The notes under the pieces were generated by a model. The model made no database searches. It worked only from the letters and a program-made list of their open reading frames with translations, and was not told the origin of the DNA. Both the position numbers and the translations under genes were made by a program. A DNA stretch of 64,000 nucleotides from assembly GCF_003020585.1 (NCBI RefSeq), contig NZ_PXUE01000001.1, positions 682,001-746,000 of the forward strand, in the 5' to 3' direction. The DNA comes from Chryseobacterium aurantiacum. GTDB taxonomy: Bacteria; Bacteroidota; Bacteroidia; Flavobacteriales; Weeksellaceae. This document shows, piece after piece, positions 53,701 through 62,500 of the stretch (positions are counted from its first letter, which is position 1; each line of letters opens with the position of its first letter).

Positions 53701-53793
53701 ATTCCAGTAATGAATCAGTGTCTGTCCGAAAAGTCCGCTCTGTAAAAAGAATGCGGCTATAACAGACCCTTTTAATAAGTAGTTGTTGATCAT
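50755..53793 (-). CDS. Choice-of-anchor I family T9SS surface protein
   Basis: A 1012-residue exported protein. Domains in order: signal peptide (about 1-23), a jelly-roll-like module (about 25-195), an Ig-like domain of the Big_5 type (about 205-315; PTISFNENVRLID), a Calx-beta domain (about 320-430; VVKPAPF, PIIDDTLEEQKAEYFVVSL), a choice-of-anchor-I beta-propeller (about 445-915; ANEGEPNDA, ANEGDEKDLSGYSERT, KGPEPEGVALG) and a T9SS type A sorting tail (about 935-1012; FSVFPNPVNKGNT, GKLIGKEKNALTIP, STGVYLVKTSEG). The propeller resembles secreted alkaline-phosphatase-like and mesenchyme-type glycoproteins. It is probably anchored to the surface through T9SS. Confidence 0.88.
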   Translation of the reverse strand: MINNYLLKGSVIAAFFLQSGLFGQTLIHYWNFNNNTSSASITTPSSTLANGSLTAIAGGTSVIDFANGTGQNFNIDNLNARNGDASGTHLRFNNPIGGALQFHLPTTGYNNVVVKFTTRRSAQGAGTQTWSYTTDGTTFMPYQTVTPQDANPQLITFDFSAIAGASNNPNFKLRVEFSATGGGTGGNNRFDNFTVDANPAGGIDTTPPTTTYLPSNNTNNASTTVNPTISFNENVRLIDNSAINDSNAQNLVELRLGSSTGTQVPFTTSFSNNTITVIPTSGLIPGQTYYLALKPNTVEDFSDNAVATISSSTFTTAGTSISLDKNFIKVEENVGNLAFKINVANPSTATVNLVVKPAPFSTADSNDFTLANQTININSSTTSYTVNIPIIDDTLEEQKAEYFVVSLENPTGATISGDQSATVYIIDNDKPAPAPSNQIQLNYIGSFDPSGNNNSSTEIVVHDKTTQRLFTISSITDVFDIIDFSSPATPSIIKTVNMAPYGGITSIAVKNGIIAAASPNANPQQNGSVVFFDINGNFLKQVTVGALPDMITFTPDGTKIVTANEGEPNDAYTIDPEGTISIIDIAGGINNLAQTDVTTLNFNSFDSQVAALTATGLRKVRTNNTLSQDLEPEYVTINADSKKAWVTLQENNAIAEVDLTTKTITGIWGLGKKDMSLPGNGFDASDNNGEVLIANWPVKAYYIPDAIQNYKVGNTHYIVTANEGDEKDLSGYSERTTVGANNYTLDPVIFPNANLLKASHNLGRFRVSSATGNTDDDADFEEIAALGARSFSIFNADTRQQVYDSGDQFERYIAAKHPLIFNADNESNTIKSRSRAKGPEPEGVALGVINGQTYAFITLERTGGVMVYNITDPSNPTFTDYKHSRSTSAYGGDNGPEGIIYIAPENTTTNKGYVIIANELSGTLSMYEVAVPPTLGTGEAASEKATFSVFPNPVNKGNTLYFNRKQDYELYDMSGKLIGKEKNALTIPTSTLSTGVYLVKTSEGHLKRIIVK

Positions 53794-53933
53794 TTTTTAC
53801 TTCAGTTAGATGAATACAAAAATGAACTTTATGTTTCGCAACTATTTTAATGGAATTTTAAGAAATGTTTAAAAAATAGGTTTGTTTCTAATAAAAGATG
53901 GAATTTTTGGTGGGGATGTATTTTAGAATTCAG

Positions 53934-54083
53934 TTATTTTGAAGGCTTACCGGAAAAATTTAAAATTGCTCCTGATTTTCCACCTTCCAGGGGATGTTTC
54001 TGCATATAGAGAAATCCTGAAACTGCGGTCAAAAGTAAGAGTACAAAAATAACCAGAACAATTCTTTTTAACATGTCTCTCAT
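53934..54083 (-). CDS. Small single-pass membrane protein (49 residues)
   Basis: An open frame of 49 codons begins at ATG 54083 and ends at TAA 53934. The product starts MRDMLKRIVLVIFVLLLTAV, with a basic start and a hydrophobic core (about 8-25), followed by a short polar tail (GFLYMQKHP ... NFSGKPSK) that would lie outside the inner membrane. Its ATG overlaps the stop codon of the NAD(P)H-binding gene as ATGA, a classic coupling signal. No family recognised; the coupling, the clean start and the membrane helix are the evidence for a real gene. Confidence 0.62.
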   Translation of the reverse strand: MRDMLKRIVLVIFVLLLLTAVSGFLYMQKHPLEGGKSGAILNFSGKPSK

Positions 54084-54733
54084 ATTGCTAAATTTTTAAT
54101 ATCTCGAATTTCTAAAGTTGAGGTAGGATATCCTTTATTCACAGCATTAATCATTGCTCTACCCACTTCGTGTAAAGTTAATGATTTTGACGGTAAAAAA
54201 ATAGGAAAAATCCAAATAAAAGGTTTAAAAAACCATTTTACATTCAATTGGCCATCAACAGGTTTCATAAATCCGGGACGGAAATTGTAAGCACCTCTGA
54301 AATTCATTTTTTTTAAGGCATTTTCAGTTCTGCCTTTTACTCTTGCCCACATCACCTTGCCACTTTCTGTACTGTCTGTGCTGGCACCGGAAACATAGTT
54401 GAAAACCATTTCAGGATTTTGGTGTAGAACGGCTTCAGCAAAATGTATGGTGGTATCGTAGGTAATTTTGGTATAATCTTCCTCATTCATTCCTACGCTG
54501 CTTATTCCGGCACAAAAGAAGCAGGCATCATAACCTTTTAGATGTTCATCATTGATATTAATGGATAAGAAATCAGAAACAAGGTATTCTTTCAGTTTAG
54601 GATGCTTTTTTCCGGAGGATTTTCTGCCTACGCTAAGGATTTCGGAGATATTAGGATTCTCCAGACATTCCATTAAAACACCTTCGCCTACCATTCCTGT
54701 AGCTCCTGTGAGAATTATTTTGATTGGATTCAT
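54080..54733 (-). CDS. NAD(P)H-binding Rossmann protein (SDR/NmrA-like)
   Basis: A 217-residue protein with the nucleotide loop LTGATGMVGEGV (about 8-19) and the segments DACFFCAGISSVGM and YNFRPGFMKP typical of atypical short-chain reductases that resemble HTATIP2/NmrA. The usual catalytic Tyr-x-x-x-Lys of SDRs is not evident, although a Lys stands in WARVKGRTENAL. Role is unknown; such proteins act as redox sensors or reductases. It ends in an ATGA overlap with the 49-residue membrane protein gene. Confidence 0.83.
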   Translation of the reverse strand: MNPIKIILTGATGMVGEGVLMECLENPNISEILSVGRKSSGKKHPKLKEYLVSDFLSININDEHLKGYDACFFCAGISSVGMNEEDYTKITYDTTIHFAEAVLHQNPEMVFNYVSGASTDSTESGKVMWARVKGRTENALKKMNFRGAYNFRPGFMKPVDGQLNVKWFFKPFIWIFPIFLPSKSLTLHEVGRAMINAVNKGYPTSTLEIRDIKNLAI

Positions 54734-54851
54734 TGTTTTGCTATTGATAATTGTAAGACGTTTGGTAATGAGATTTTACTTTAAATTTTTCATTAAAATA
54801 GTAAATTCAATTCAATAGGAGCAAACTTCGGTCCGATTTTACTATCATTTT

Positions 54852-54889
54852 TTGAAAAAAGAAAACCGAACAACAGTTTGTCCGGTTTT
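54852..54889 (-). terminator. Terminator of the ppk1-ppx operon
   Basis: Stem of 11 of 12 pairs (AAAACCGAACAA at 54862-54873 with TTGTCCGGTTTT at 54878-54889), 4-base loop; on the minus strand a CTTTTTTCAAA tail follows. Confidence 0.82.
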
Positions 54890-54911
54890 GAAATAATTAT
54901 GTTTTTTTTAA

Positions 54912-55796
54912 TTATATTTTATGCTGTAACTGGCTGTAGATGTTCTGAATTAAACCATCTGCAACAGAAATCTTCGGAACAAATATTCTGTTGATATCCG
55001 ACCAGGACATCACATTATTAAAAATATTCAGAGCATGTACCAATACATCAGCTCTGTCTTCTCTAAGGCTATGCTTCGTCATTCTCTCCTCTACAGAAAG
55101 TTCATTGAACTCTTTGTACACTTTTTTCAAATGAGAAGAAGACATGGGCTTTCCGTCCTTGGTTTTACTCATGGAGAACACTTTATTGATATTTCCTCCC
55201 GACCCAATGGCTACAATTGGTTTTTTGCTGACAATATTCTCCTTGATTTCATCCTTCATCTCTTTCCAATTATCTTCTGTAACAAGGTTGTTAAGAAGAC
55301 GGATGGTTCCTATATTGAAAGATCTTTCGTACACCATTTTACCGTTTTCATAGAATGTAAGTTCGGTAGAACCTCCTCCTACGTCAATGTATAAATATGC
55401 GAAATCTTTGTCAAGACCCTCTGCTACATGATTTTCATAAATTAGGGTGGCTTCTTCATCTCCGGAGATAATTTCAATATTGATGCCTGAAGCTTCCTTT
55501 ACTCTTTCTATGATTTCATTTCCATTTGCTGCATCACGCATGGCGCTGGTGGCGCAGGCTCTGTAATGATCTACCTTATAGATTTTCATCAGATCACTAA
55601 AGATCTTCATAGAATCAATAACCATTTTCTCTCTTTCTTCACCGATCTTTCCGATGGTGAATACATCCATTCCCAATCTCAGAGGGATTCTCAGAAGATT
55701 GAGTTTAATGAATTCGGGTTTTTTATTATTTATTTTTACCTCATTAATCAGAAGTCTGGCTGCATTACTTCCTATGTCAATTGCTGCTATCTTCAT
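54912..55796 (-). CDS. ppx: Exopolyphosphatase (Ppx/GppA family)
   Basis: The 294-residue enzyme has the ASKHA-type phosphate loops AAIDIGSNAARLLI (about 4-17) and YIDVGGGSTELTFY (about 137-150), plus AIGSGGNINKVF. It hydrolyses terminal phosphates of polyphosphate or pppGpp. It is shorter than the E. coli Ppx (about 510 residues), lacking the C-terminal HD domain, which is usual for the short type. Its ATG overlaps the ppk1 stop by 4 bases, so synthesis and breakdown of polyphosphate are translationally linked. Confidence 0.93.
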   Translation of the reverse strand: MKIAAIDIGSNAARLLINEVKINNKKPEFIKLNLLRIPLRLGMDVFTIGKIGEEREKMVIDSMKIFSDLMKIYKVDHYRACATSAMRDAANGNEIIERVKEASGINIEIISGDEEATLIYENHVAEGLDKDFAYLYIDVGGGSTELTFYENGKMVYERSFNIGTIRLLNNLVTEDNWKEMKDEIKENIVSKKPIVAIGSGGNINKVFSMSKTKDGKPMSSSHLKKVYKEFNELSVEERMTKHSLREDRADVLVHALNIFNNVMSWSDINRIFVPKISVADGLIQNIYSQLQHKI

Positions 55797-57865
55797 TTTT
55801 TGCTCGTTTTAGCCTTTAAATATTTATAGGTTTCTATTTGTGAACGACATTCCTTTTTGTCGTTTCTTACATACTCGTTACTTAGTTTTTTGTCCAGTAT
55901 TCTTGCTTTTACATTATCCCTAAGCTGGATATCAAGAATATCTTTCAGTTCTTTTTTAAGATTTTTATCTGTGATCTTGGCAGCAGCTTCAATTCTGTAA
56001 TCCAGGTTTCTGGTCATCCAGTCTGCAGAGGAAATATACATATCTTCTGCACCTTTATTATAGAAATACATTACTCTGGCATGCTCCAGATATTCATCCA
56101 CGATGCTTATACCTTTAATTTTTTCTTTAAAATCTTTCTGGTTAATGACACAGTAGATTCCCCGTACAATTAATCTTACAATCACTCCGGCTTTTGCGGC
56201 ATCATATAGCTTTTCAATCAGCAGTCTGTCACTTAAGGAATTGGCCTTGACAATAATTTCGGCTTTTCTTCCCACTTTAGCCTCTTCAATTTCCTTATCA
56301 ATATGATGAACGATCTTCTCACGCATAAACTGCGGACAAACCAGTAAGTTTTTACAAGTTTTCAATACCGGAAGATAATCGTCCTTAGGTTTTTTCAGAA
56401 CATTAAATACCTTATTAATATCTGCCATGATGCCACGATCTGCAGTAAGAAGCAGGTGGTCCCCATAGATTCTGGCGGTCTTTTCATTAAAGTTTCCGGT
56501 ACTTACAAAACCATACTGAATAGTCTTATTATGTGCCCTTTTCTTGATAACACATAGCTTGGCGTGCACTTTTTTGTTGGGAAGGCCTACAAGAACGGTA
56601 ATGCCCTCCGGTTCCAGCATATCTTTCCATTCCAGATTGGACTCTTCATCAAACCTTGCCTGAAGTTCAAGCATTACAGTAACCTCCTTGCCATTTCTAG
56701 CTGCATAGATCAATGCATTAATGATCTTTGAGCTGCTTGCAAGACGGTAAGCAGTGATTTGTATGGATTTTACATCCGGATCCATGGCTGCTTCACGAAG
56801 AAGGTCAATAACAGGATTGTATTTATGGTAAGGGAATGTAAGCAGTACATCTTCTTTTAAAATAACATCTGTTACTCTTTCACCATGTTCAAATGCCTGG
56901 TGGGTAAAAGAAGTCCTTTCCACAGGTCGTGCATAGGTTTCAAAAACATCAGGAAAATCCATGAAATGTTTGAAATTATGAATTTTTCCCCCCGGAATAA
57001 TACTGTCTTTTTTTGTTAAATTTAATTTTCGGATAAGAAGTTCCAGTAAGGCCTTATCCATATCTTTATCAAAAACAAATCGTGTTGGTTTCCCTTTTCT
57101 TCGGTTTTTGAGTCCTTTTTCTATCTTTTCTGCAAAGTTGGTGCGGATATCATTATCCAGATCCAATTCGGCATCTTTAGTAACTTTAAAAGCATTTGCT
57201 GCAAATTCATCATACCCGAAATAAGAGAAAATATGGGGTAGGTTGAATGTAATTACATCTTCAAGAAGCATTACGTTTTTTTCTTCCGGATCTTCGGTAG
57301 GCAGCAATACAAATCTTCCTACAAAACGGGATGGAATTTCAATAATAGCGTAGTTGCTGGAATACTGCCAGTCTTTTTTTCTCATGGCAACTCCAAGATA
57401 GAGACTTTTATCTCTAAGGTACGGCATTGGAGTATTTTCGTGAAGAAGAATAGGAATCACATTGGATTCTACTACCTCATCGAAATATGTTCTTACAAAT
57501 TCCTTTTGATTTGCGGTTAGGTTTTTAGAATTTTTGATGGAAACTTTATGGTCAGCCATTTCAGCCTGAATATTTTTCCAGGTTTTGTCAAAATTCAGCT
57601 GTTGTCTCATTACAATTTCATTGATTCTCTGAAGAATCTTGGATGGAGGCTGGTAAAAAGACTCTGCAATGACTTTTTCCTTAAAATCCATGGCACGCTT
57701 TAATCCGGCAACACGCACTCTGAAAAATTCATCCAGATTATTGGAGAAAATTCCTAGAAAACGTATTCTTAAATGCAAAGGAACCTTTTCGTCCATGGCT
57801 TCCTGTAAAACCCTTTCATTAAAGGCAAGCCATGTAATATCTCGTGGATTAAAGTGTAATGACAT
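55793..57865 (-). CDS. ppk1: Polyphosphate kinase 1
   Basis: PPK1 reversibly polymerises the gamma phosphate of ATP to polyphosphate at the inner membrane. The 690-residue protein has the N domain (about 1-105; SLHFNPRDITWLAFNERVLQ), head domain (about 105-315) and two PLD-like catalytic domains (about 320-690). The autophosphorylated histidine lies in KVHAKLCVIKK, and the second PLD domain carries the SSADWMTRNLDYRIE segment. It leads the operon with ppx. Confidence 0.95.
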   Translation of the reverse strand: MSLHFNPRDITWLAFNERVLQEAMDEKVPLHLRIRFLGIFSNNLDEFFRVRVAGLKRAMDFKEKVIAESFYQPPSKILQRINEIVMRQQLNFDKTWKNIQAEMADHKVSIKNSKNLTANQKEFVRTYFDEVVESNVIPILLHENTPMPYLRDKSLYLGVAMRKKDWQYSSNYAIIEIPSRFVGRFVLLPTEDPEEKNVMLLEDVITFNLPHIFSYFGYDEFAANAFKVTKDAELDLDNDIRTNFAEKIEKGLKNRRKGKPTRFVFDKDMDKALLELLIRKLNLTKKDSIIPGGKIHNFKHFMDFPDVFETYARPVERTSFTHQAFEHGERVTDVILKEDVLLTFPYHKYNPVIDLLREAAMDPDVKSIQITAYRLASSSKIINALIYAARNGKEVTVMLELQARFDEESNLEWKDMLEPEGITVLVGLPNKKVHAKLCVIKKRAHNKTIQYGFVSTGNFNEKTARIYGDHLLLTADRGIMADINKVFNVLKKPKDDYLPVLKTCKNLLVCPQFMREKIVHHIDKEIEEAKVGRKAEIIVKANSLSDRLLIEKLYDAAKAGVIVRLIVRGIYCVINQKDFKEKIKGISIVDEYLEHARVMYFYNKGAEDMYISSADWMTRNLDYRIEAAAKITDKNLKKELKDILDIQLRDNVKARILDKKLSNEYVRNDKKECRSQIETYKYLKAKTSKK

Positions 57866-57988
57866 CTTAAATGTATATATTTTATCAAAAATAATAATTC
57901 GTAAAGTTTCTGGCTCTATTTATTAGGTTAAACTTTGATTAATTTTAACAATTTTGGAGACCAGATTATTTCAAAGGGCAGATCCCTT

Positions 57989-58957
57989 TTATGGCTGATG
58001 ATAAGTTTGAAGCATCTTTTTTATTCCCTCTACTTTTTTATACATTTTGTTGAAGAAAATGTACCTCGCTTTATTGTTGGAAGAAAGCAATTCAGAATTC
58101 TTTAAAATCAGTTCAAGGCTTTTTTCATAGTTCCCACAGACTCTCTCATCCAGTGTGTAATAATAGCTCAGAATATTGTAGGGTAAAAAGAGCATTTTCT
58201 GTTCAGAAAATCTTATAAATACGCTATTATTCATGATCAGAAGATCATTCTGATATAACTTAAGCGACTCTTTTTTCTCACTAATGACTTCTTCTTCTAT
58301 TTGAGTAAGCATTTCTGTAATCTCTTCACAAATCTTTTGGGCATTCTCCGTATTGATTAATTCCAGCTGATGAAAATAAATGATCTGCTCAAGAAGAGTA
58401 TAAATGGTAACATTGCTCCATATTTCCGTGGAGTTTACGTCGTTATACACTTCCGATAAAAGAATAGCTTTCTGGCTGATTTTTTCAGGAATTTCAAAGT
58501 CTTCAAAACTGATTCTCTGAGAGAAAAAAACAACATCCATAAGCTTTAGCCATGCATAGATTTTGAATTTTCTCAGATTCTCAAATCTCATAAAATAAAA
58601 TAGAGGAATATCCTTGGCGGCATAGATAAATTCTACATCCGGAGTATTTTTTACTTTCTGTAGATTTCGAATGGAGGAATCGAAATACATTTCCAGGTCG
58701 TCAATATTATAAATATCATGAATTTTATTCAAAACGGCATTATTGGGTGCTGCGTTGTGAATCAAATCCAGCGAAACCCCAAAATGAGAAGCCAGTGAAA
58801 TACCCTCATTCAGGGTGATGTGACTTCTCCCGCTGATTCTTCTGTAGGCTGTATCATTGGATAGCGCCAGTTTATCAATCATGATATCTACCAGGTTCTT
58901 TTTTCCTCCGGATTCCTTTATGAGCAATTCAAAAAGGTTTTTCTGATAATTTTTCAT
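57989..58957 (-). CDS. Helix-turn-helix protein with large C-terminal domain
   Basis: The 322-residue product starts with a Cro/C1-type helix-turn-helix (about 15-65; LVDIMIDKLALSNDTAYRRI then GRSHITLNEGISLASHFGVS, resembling the BetR-type DNA-binding domain), followed by about 250 residues that are almost wholly helical, with a long acidic stretch (LTQIEEEVISEKKE). I do not recognise that domain; the lack of Cys argues against metal sensing. It is probably a regulator. It is divergent from the T9SS/RHS genes that begin at 59112, 154 bases away, making it a candidate controller of that locus. Confidence 0.7.
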   Translation of the reverse strand: MKNYQKNLFELLIKESGGKKNLVDIMIDKLALSNDTAYRRISGRSHITLNEGISLASHFGVSLDLIHNAAPNNAVLNKIHDIYNIDDLEMYFDSSIRNLQKVKNTPDVEFIYAAKDIPLFYFMRFENLRKFKIYAWLKLMDVVFFSQRISFEDFEIPEKISQKAILLSEVYNDVNSTEIWSNVTIYTLLEQIIYFHQLELINTENAQKICEEITEMLTQIEEEVISEKKESLKLYQNDLLIMNNSVFIRFSEQKMLFLPYNILSYYYTLDERVCGNYEKSLELILKNSELLSSNNKARYIFFNKMYKKVEGIKKMLQTYHQP

Positions 58958-59111
58958 GGTAATTAGTGTTTTATTATCAAAAATATCTAAAAAAAATAAA
59001 TAATGCTTCGTTTTTAGACAATTAATCTTATTTATATCCCTGATCTATGATACATTGTCCTTTCTCAGCTGATTTGTTTTCTGGACTTTTGTAAATACTA
59101 AGATATTGTTT

Positions 59112-59552
59112 ATGAGAAAAAATTTACTGCTAATTCTTTTCTTATTGATTTCAATAGAGGGAATTAAATCACAGTCACTATCATTTGAGTATGATAGCGG
59201 AGGAAATCAGATCGTAAGACGATATTGTGCTTTATGCTTATTTGCGGATAAAAATGCACTCGTCAACGAGCAACTCGGTAAAAAAGAGTTTCCTCCTCCA
59301 GAGTATCAGGTTAAAATTTACCCGAACCCTACGAAAGACAAGGCGACACTTGTGTGGTCTCCTGAATTTGGTGCTATGATCCAAAAAGTGGAATATATAG
59401 CCTACAACTTTACCCAGTACCGGGAACTTACCTTTGATAAAAGAGAGAATAAAGTAGTACTGGACCTTTCGGATAAGCCGATAGGAATGTATGTGGTTGT
59501 TTTCCATTTGAATACCGGAGAAAAACTAACCTACAAGATTTTAAAACAATAA
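59112..59552 (+). CDS. Small T9SS-tail protein upstream of the RHS gene
   Basis: The 146-residue protein has a signal peptide (MRKNLLLILFLLISIEGIKS, about 1-20), a short N-terminal segment that looks like a single RHS-type motif (SLSFEYDSGGNQIVRRYC, compare YDxxGNxxxR), and a T9SS type A sorting domain (about 65-146; VKIYPNPTKDKATLVW, PIGMYVVVFHLNTGEKLTYKI). So its exported cargo is almost nothing beyond the RHS-like motif. It is 15 bases upstream of the giant RHS gene and probably co-transcribed with it. It may assist or anchor that protein at the cell surface; this is inference. Confidence 0.75.
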   Translation: MRKNLLLILFLLISIEGIKSQSLSFEYDSGGNQIVRRYCALCLFADKNALVNEQLGKKEFPPPEYQVKIYPNPTKDKATLVWSPEFGAMIQKVEYIAYNFTQYRELTFDKRENKVVLDLSDKPIGMYVVVFHLNTGEKLTYKILKQ

Positions 59553-59567
59553 CCCAAACTACTAACC

Positions 59568-62500
59568 ATGAGAATCAAAATTTACTTTTTATTAGCTCTA
59601 CTCTCAGTAGTGGGGCTATTGAATGGGCAGTCTGTAGGACAGACATCGGGTGAGTTATCGGTATCTCCAAATGGAGGGGCCAACTATACAATACCTATTG
59701 CCAATCTTCCGGGAATTAAGAATGTTGCTCCGGGGATTTCTTTGGCTTATTCTAGCCAGGCAGGAAATGGAGTTGCAGGATGGGGTTGGAATATTGGCGG
59801 AATATCTTCCATTACCAGAGTAGCTTCTACAAAATTTCATGATGGGGTAATTGATGGAGTGAATTATAATGATACTGACAGGTTCGCCTTTGATGGGCAG
59901 CGATTACTTCTGAAATCCGGTACTTATGGTGCGGACGGCGCAGAATATCAGACAGAGCAGTATTCTAATGTTAAAATTGTTTCCCACGGAAATATAGCCA
60001 ACGGCCCGGAATATTTTATGGTATACTATCCTGATGGGAAAACCACAAAATATGGAGGCGGAAGTGGCTTTCTAGGATCCAATACCTATGAATGGAAGAT
60101 CAATTATATTGAAGATGCCCAGCAAAACAGGATTAAATTTACCTATGACAGTTTTAATAATTATATCTACGTTAAAACGATAGAATATGGTAATAACTTG
60201 TCAGTTAATCCGGATAACAGTCCCAATAAAATACAATTTTATTACAAAGACGCTGCCCGTACAGATCAGGCCTACATTTATGGTGCACGGGATATTTATT
60301 CACACAGAAAACTGGATAGGGTAGAGGTTACGGGAAATGACCAGCTTTTCAGAAAATATCAATTGACTTATGATGTAACTTCATTAAATTATCAGAGACT
60401 CGTTGGTGTTCAGCAATATAATGGCAGTGGTGAAGCGGTAAAGCCTGTTATTTTTGAATATGATAATACTGAGAATGGGATCAGTAATAATTCCAAAACG
60501 ATAACTGGGGTTTCTCCGGCCTATGATAGAAGCAATTGGCAGTATACTTCAGGGTATTTTGATAGTGATAGCTCTCTGGATTTCATGACTTATCCTAATT
60601 CCAGAGATCAGCTTTATAGGTTTAATTCCGGCCAGTTGATGAATTCTACTTCCAATGTGGCCGGTGCTGTGACTAATGTTGAAAAGTTTAAGGAAATTTT
60701 TTCAACAAAATTAGTGCTGCCTAATAACAAGTTTTACAATCTGGATGCTGTTTCTACAGTGGTAACCAGTACTGCAACTCCTGTTACTGATGAGGAGATC
60801 ATTAAAATAAATAATTATATCCCCAACTCAGCTAATTCTCTTGATCTTTCATTCACCAATTCTTACAGGTTTTATACAGCAATGAATGAAAGATGTAATG
60901 TAATTAACGGAAGCAATACCTACTATAACAGGATTCCAAAGGATTATTTGGTCGGAGATTTTGATGGTGACGGGGTTTCTGATATTTTGGCAGTATTGAG
61001 ACCTTATACAGTAAATCAAAATTATTACTGTGGTCCAGCCAAAGTGAGTGATACCAACAGACCTCCACCGGGTTGTTGTAATCAGGGTGTTACGATTAAT
61101 ATTTCCACTTTTTATCTGTTAAAATTAGATCCGAATAATTCTGCTGTTCAAAACCCGCTCATGTTGGGATCCAATGCTGTAATCACGGGAGAATCTAGAA
61201 TATATTCGGCAGATTTTGAAGGCGATGGAGTTTCTGATTTATATGTCTTCAATCCTGGTCAATTATATGTATTTGGAACAAAGAACGGAACCTTTGTTCA
61301 AAAGGCATCTTATTCCCATAATCTGATTAAAAAAGATCTACCATGTTATCTTGCTGATTTTAATGGAGATGGAAAAACGGATGTTGTATTTCCTATAGAT
61401 AATGCCAATACCAATTGGTTTTTCATTATAAGTTCTGGGGAATCATTTATGGGAAATGTAAGGGATATAGGAACCAATTATTTCAAGCCTCAGATTCAGA
61501 ATACTTGCTATCCAGGACCATCCCCCAATTCCAATATCTGTGGGCATATGCTTCAGACATTTTATTATTCCTTTACGGACATTAACGGAGATGGAAAAGC
61601 AGATTTGTTCTACCACGATATTCTGACTCCTCATAATGTACCAGACTATGGATCTGCTCAAAATGGAGCTTATTTAGCCTATGGAGACAACTATAGTATC
61701 AGAGACAGAGGAGGGGTGAAATACAATATGGGAAGCAATACGAATGGAATGCCTAGCTTTTCCGGCTATATAGATGGATGGCAAAATAATTATACCTACG
61801 GAGGTGCCATTAATAAAGGGACACCTATATTTTTAAGTAATTCCAATATTACAAACCAGAATCTGGATTATGCATTTTTCGGTGGGGATAAAATAAAATA
61901 CGTTTCATTCAAGAAAGATAATCGTAAAGATGTTACCCTAAAGAGAATTAAAGAAAATGATCTTATAACAGATATTTCATATGATGCGGCCATAGATACT
62001 GGAAGTGGTTCCGGTACCTATACAGCAGATAATTCTGAACAGTATCCTTATATCAACCTTAATATTGCTCCATCTATAAAACTTGTGAAAAAAGTTGAGA
62101 AAAGCTTTAATGGAGAAACCAAAATACAGGAATACAGATATAAAGGAATTGTAATGAACATGGAAGGCTTAGGCCTCGTAGGCTTGAAGGGGGTAGCTAC
62201 ATCATCTGTTTATGGAGGAACTGTAACACAGCCTTTTTGGACTGTTTCTTTACAGGATTCGCAGAAAAGAGGAGCGGTGAAAGAAACATATCTCAACTCA
62301 AGCCCCGATTTTAACTCTCCGGGTACCTTTGTTTCGAAAACCATTAACAGTTATACAACTTCCTTGCTACCGAACAAGGTTTTTGTGAATCTGCCATCAC
62401 AGGTACAGCAAATTGATAACTTGGCAGGAACCACTATCAATCAGTATTACGACCTCTATGATTCCTATAATAATCCTAAAAAAACAAGAACAGTAGCCAA

